Under the pieces are notes generated by a model. That model saw nothing but the letters and a program-made list of their open reading frames with translations. It ran no database searches and was not told the origin of the DNA. Position numbers and translations under genes: made by a program. From the NCBI GenBank assembly GCA_029582155.1, contig CM055895.1:12174770-12238769 (forward strand): a DNA stretch of 64,000 bases, written 5' to 3'. The stretch comes from Panopea generosa. Taxonomy: Eukaryota; Mollusca; Bivalvia; Adapedonta; Hiatellidae. Shown here piece after piece: positions 60,561 to 64,000 of this stretch (positions are counted from its first letter, which is position 1; each line of letters starts with the position of its first letter).

Positions 60561-60839
60561 TAAAGTATTGACATTTCCGAACAATTTAAGTTCATCTTAA
60601 AATCAAATTGTAACTTTGATAATGTTCTAAAAGAAAAGTCAGATTTCTAAAACTTCATTCACCATTAACTGAAATTTGTAAATATATGACAGTTAATATT
60701 TGGACATATGTTTATTTCTACAATTAATAACACTTGCGAAATAATAGGTAGTAAATACATTTTGATTCAGCGGCTTTCGTCTCTTAGCCTGCTGCCACAG
60801 TTAATTTTAGTTCAGACTTTTAGCTTTCATTCATTTATA

Positions 60840-61130
60840 CTAACTTATTACAACTGATTGTGAAGTAAGCTCAGAGCTTATAGAAACCAATCTCAAGTCT
60901 GCTTCTTGGGTAAAACCAGTGTGTACCGAGTGTTGTTTTTGAAACCAACCTCAAGTCCACTTTCTGGGTAAAATCAGTGTGTACCGAGTGTTGTTTTTGA
61001 AACCAAGTTCGAGTCCACTTTCTAGGTAAAATCAGTGTGTACCGAGTGTTGTTTTTGAAACCAATCTCGAGTCCACTTCCTGGGTAAAATCAGTGTGTAC
61101 CGAGTGTTGTTTTTGAGAGACAAACTAGTC
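60840..61130 (-). repeat. SINE family C variant with internal 58-bp tetraplication
   Basis: GATTGTGAAGTAAGCTCAGA matches the copy at 4876-5070. The following SINE segment (GAAACC ... GTGTACCGAGTGTTG) is then repeated four times at exactly 58-bp spacing, starting at 60883, 60941, 60999 and 61057. Confidence 0.8.
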
Positions 61131-61139
61131 GAGTTGGTG

Positions 61140-62075
61140 ATTTGACATTTCGCTTAGAAAAAGTAATGGTCTCACCTGTGCCGTTTTTTTTTCAGTTCTC
61201 GTGAATATAATATATTGCATAAATTTCAGAGAATATAAATCTCCTTTCTAAATTGTCATATGAATAATGTAGTAGTATTTAATCATTGTAGAATAAATTT
61301 ACATAGAAAAAATATTTATCTAAGGACAAGTAAACAAAACACTATTACCATTAGTATAATGTTAGGACGCGCTTTCACCGGTTCCAATTAGGATATTTGT
61401 CAATATTCATATCTGTGTGTTTCATTGAATGAACAAATTTATCACTGATATATTTGAAGTATCTCATTGTACACTGTGAATGGATCTGATATTCCATTAT
61501 ACTATCAACATGAATCGTCCCCTAATCAAAAGGAATTACCGGCTTGTAATACCTCCTCAATTCAATCGTGTCAAAGTTGAGCATGGTTTAAATGTAAAAT
61601 GTCTCCATGAGTAACGTTCACCATCATTTTATATTTGACATTAATTTGTCCTTAACTTTGCTTACTTTGCAACAATTCGAGTCAACCATGTAGTTTGTAT
61701 TAGTGAGGAATATCCACATGTAAAACATTTATGAGAAACTTACATGAAAGTGTTTGCGCTTGGTTAGGGTTTAAACAGTTGATGAGTTTCCAATTACATC
61801 TAATATACACGTAAGATTTGCCTACCAAGTTTTCTACATCTGTGGATGGTATATACTATCCATTGCAGAACTTGATGTGTTGTCCGTCTTTCTTGCAAAT
61901 TTGATAGAATATGACATAATTGCTTTAAGTCACGATGTCCTCTGGCAATTGGTTTGTGAGTGAAGTTCATAAATTTGCTGAAAGTCACTTTTGAAGTTAC
62001 CTATTTTTAGCATTGAATTATATCGCTAAGATAGTTTGGAATCAAGTTTAGAGATTTTTTTAATACCACATGCAA
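61140..62075. other. Intergenic DNA, nothing certain
   Basis: A 62-codon minus-strand frame at 61800-61988 (KPIARGHRDLKQLCHILSNL) looks protein-like but has no recognised family or intact neighbours; it may be repeat debris. Confidence 0.35.
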
Positions 62076-62079
62076 ACAT

Positions 62080-62560
62080 TGTTGGAATTTAAATGTTATT
62101 GTGTATCTGAAACTTTTCTTAACCCACTATCAAGCTATTTCAGTGATAAAACTTAATGCGTAAAACTAACTACCATTAAAATTGACTTTTAGCAAATTTA
62201 GAAGGCGTTTATCGAGGATATGTTTTAGACCCTGATCTATTCAATATTTTTAACATTTGGATCAATAACTGTAATTATCTTGATAACAATGCATTGTCAC
62301 ATCTAGCTCTTAGCATTGGTACAGTCGTTGAAACTTTAGAAAGGGATAGTTTATATTTTATTAAATTATTTCGGATAACAAAATGCATGTAAGTCCAGAT
62401 AAATTTCAAACAATAATTATTGGTTCAAATACTAAAATATGATATTTCTTTTAATTTGAATAACAATATTATTACATGTGACAAGGATGTACAATTTCTA
62501 GTCAATGCCATTGATTTAAATTATAAAAAAAACATTCCAAGATCTGTTAAAAAACATCTA
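62080..62560 (+). pseudogene. LINE reverse-transcriptase remnant
   Basis: One plus-strand frame, open from about 62180 to 62388, reads GVYRGYVLDPDLFNIF, then YLDNNALSH, then VVETLERDSLYFIK. After a stop another frame reads MHVSPDKFQTIIIGSN and FNLNNNIITCDKDVQFL. These follow the LINE RT order GVPQGSVLGPxLFN, YADDNTLSH, NPDKFQxIxxG. The YADD box is now YLDN. Upstream, LSYFSDKT matches the usual SYLSxRxQ lead-in. CR1/Jockey-like by motif; dead by frame breaks. Confidence 0.72.
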
Positions 62561-62564
62561 GCCA

Positions 62565-63990
62565 ATTGGTGAAAACTACAAGGACTATAGAATGAAGATT
62601 TGTGAAAACTACCAAGAATATAGAGTGACGATTGGGGAAAACTATCAAGAATATAGAATGAAGATTGGTGAAAAATATAAAGAATATAGAGTGAAGATTT
62701 GTGAAAACCACCAAAAATATAAAGTGAAGATTGTTGAAAACTACAAGGAATAAAGAATGAAGATTTGTGAAAACTCCCAAGAATATTGAGTGAGGATTGA
62801 TGAAAATTTCCAATATACTAATGAAAATGACTGAAAACTACCAAGAATATACGATGAATATGGCAGAAAAATACCAAGAATATACAAGGAATATGGCTGA
62901 AAACTGCCAAAAATTTTAAATGAAGATAGCTAAAACATACCAAGAATATACAATGAAGAATATACAATGACGATGGCTGAAAAATACCAAGAATATACAA
63001 TGAAGATGGCTGAAACATACAAAGAATATACAATAAGATGACTGAAATCTGTCAAGAATATGAAATGAAGATAGCTGAAACATACATAGAATATACAATG
63101 AAGGCGGCTGAAACATACCAAGAGTATACAATATAGATGGCTGAAACATACCAAGAATAAACACTGAAAATGAAGAGGACTGAAAACTGCAAAGAATATA
63201 CTTTGAATGTGGGTGTACACTACAAAAGTATAGAATAAAAGTGTGTGACTACTACGACGAATATACAATGAAGTAAAGTACAAAATACCGAGAATATACA
63301 GCATGGCAAGAGAAAACTACGATGGATATACAATGAAGGTGTGTGAAAACTGCTGAGATTATACAATGACTGAAGGTGAAAACTACCTAGAGTATAGAGT
63401 AAAGGTTGATGGAAATCATCAAGAATATAGTTGACTGTATGTGTGGGTAAAATTAATCAAGAATGTATAGTATATGTGTGTAAAAACTACCAAAATATAC
63501 ACTGGAGATGGATAAACATTACCAGGATAATATACAGTGAAGATTGGTGATCATTACCAAAATATACAGTGGAGATTGGTGATCATAACCAAGAATATAC
63601 AGTGGAGATTGGTGATCATTACCAAAAATATACAGTGGAGATTGGTGATCATAACCAAGAATATACAGTGGAGATTGGTGATCATTACCAAGAATATATA
63701 GTGGAGATTGGTGATCATTACCAAGAATATACAGTGGAGATTGGTGAACACTACCAAGAATACACTGTAGTGTAAGGTGAACACTACCAAGAATACACTG
63801 TAGTGTAAGGTGAACACTACCAAGAATACACTGTGGAGTAGGGTGAAAAACTAGGAAGAATATACAGCGAATGTAAGTGAAATCTTCAAAAAAATATAGG
63901 ATGAAGAGGGTTAAAATCTGTTAAAATAATAATGTGAATGTGTAATGTGAACATGGGTAAAAACTACCAAGAATGTGAATTTGAATGAAA
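62565..63990. repeat. 33-bp minisatellite array, about 43 copies, to near window end
   Basis: The unit has GAAGATTGGTGAAAACTACC and AAGAATATAGAGT with much drift (GTGATCATTACC near 63550, GAACACTACC near 63780). Since 33 bp is 11 codons, both strands show periodic open frames (plus VEIGDHYQEYT; minus FTNLHSIFLVV). No start or homology supports translation. It begins directly where the LINE remnant ends and may continue past the window. Confidence 0.93.
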
Positions 63991-64000
63991 AAAACAAGGA

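Noticed and set aside
61800..61988. 62-codon minus-strand frame as a gene
   Set aside because: Somewhat protein-like but isolated. No motif, no splice partners, and it lies in repeat-rich DNA.

Overview
This is an AT-rich eukaryotic (invertebrate animal) genomic window. Several things point to a mollusc, most likely a bivalve: genes split by GT-AG introns, a kelch-like gene, many tRNA-derived SINEs, decayed LINE and DNA-transposon fragments, and very long minisatellite arrays. The organism assignment is inference. I see no bacterial-style operons, CRISPR or phage features.

Two protein genes can be supported, both on the minus strand. (1) A two-exon BTB-BACK-Kelch gene, 12281-21724. A 43-nt first coding exon is spliced in phase to a 1.84-kb exon, giving a 626-residue product; the first 22 codons of the long open frame are intron. 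(2) A PLP-dependent, class-V aminotransferase / cysteine-desulfurase-like gene, 27316-57444. I assembled it by hand from 19 small exons. The phases are consistent at every junction and sum to 619 codons plus stop. The PLP-lysine motif, the His pair, the Asp and the C-terminal Cys loop are all present. One exon (45918-45961) and one donor (31216) are provisional.

Layout. 1-2717: 52-bp minisatellite. 2.7-7.4 kb: SINEs, a MITE and an 82-bp repeat. 7384-10075: about 67 copies of a 40-bp repeat. 10.5-11.3 kb: hairpin MITE, then a 26/27-bp array. 11.5-12.0 kb: element with terminal inverted repeats. 12.3-21.7 kb: kelch gene with SINEs and MITEs in its intron. 21.9-27.3 kb: promoter candidate, SINEs and a dead reverse-transcriptase fragment. 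27.3-57.4 kb: PLP-enzyme gene; its introns hold a decayed DNA transposon with long inverted ends (35.0-38.4 kb), a 53-bp array touching a splice acceptor (41.3-42.1 kb), a 46-bp array (50.4-53.2 kb), a 10-bp higher-order repeat (54.3 kb), microsatellites and MITEs. 57.4-64 kb: intergenic, with SINEs, an internally amplified SINE, a LINE reverse-transcriptase remnant and a 33-bp array running to the end of the window.

Tandem arrays make up close to a fifth of the window. The kelch protein is probably a Cullin-3 adaptor and the PLP enzyme probably handles an amino acid or sulfur substrate. Nothing in the sequence links the two functionally. No clearly new biological system is visible. The most notable items are the structured higher-order and hairpin-bearing minisatellites, the piggyBac-like hairpin MITE family, and the intronic transposon whose end lies about 100 bp from a coding exon.
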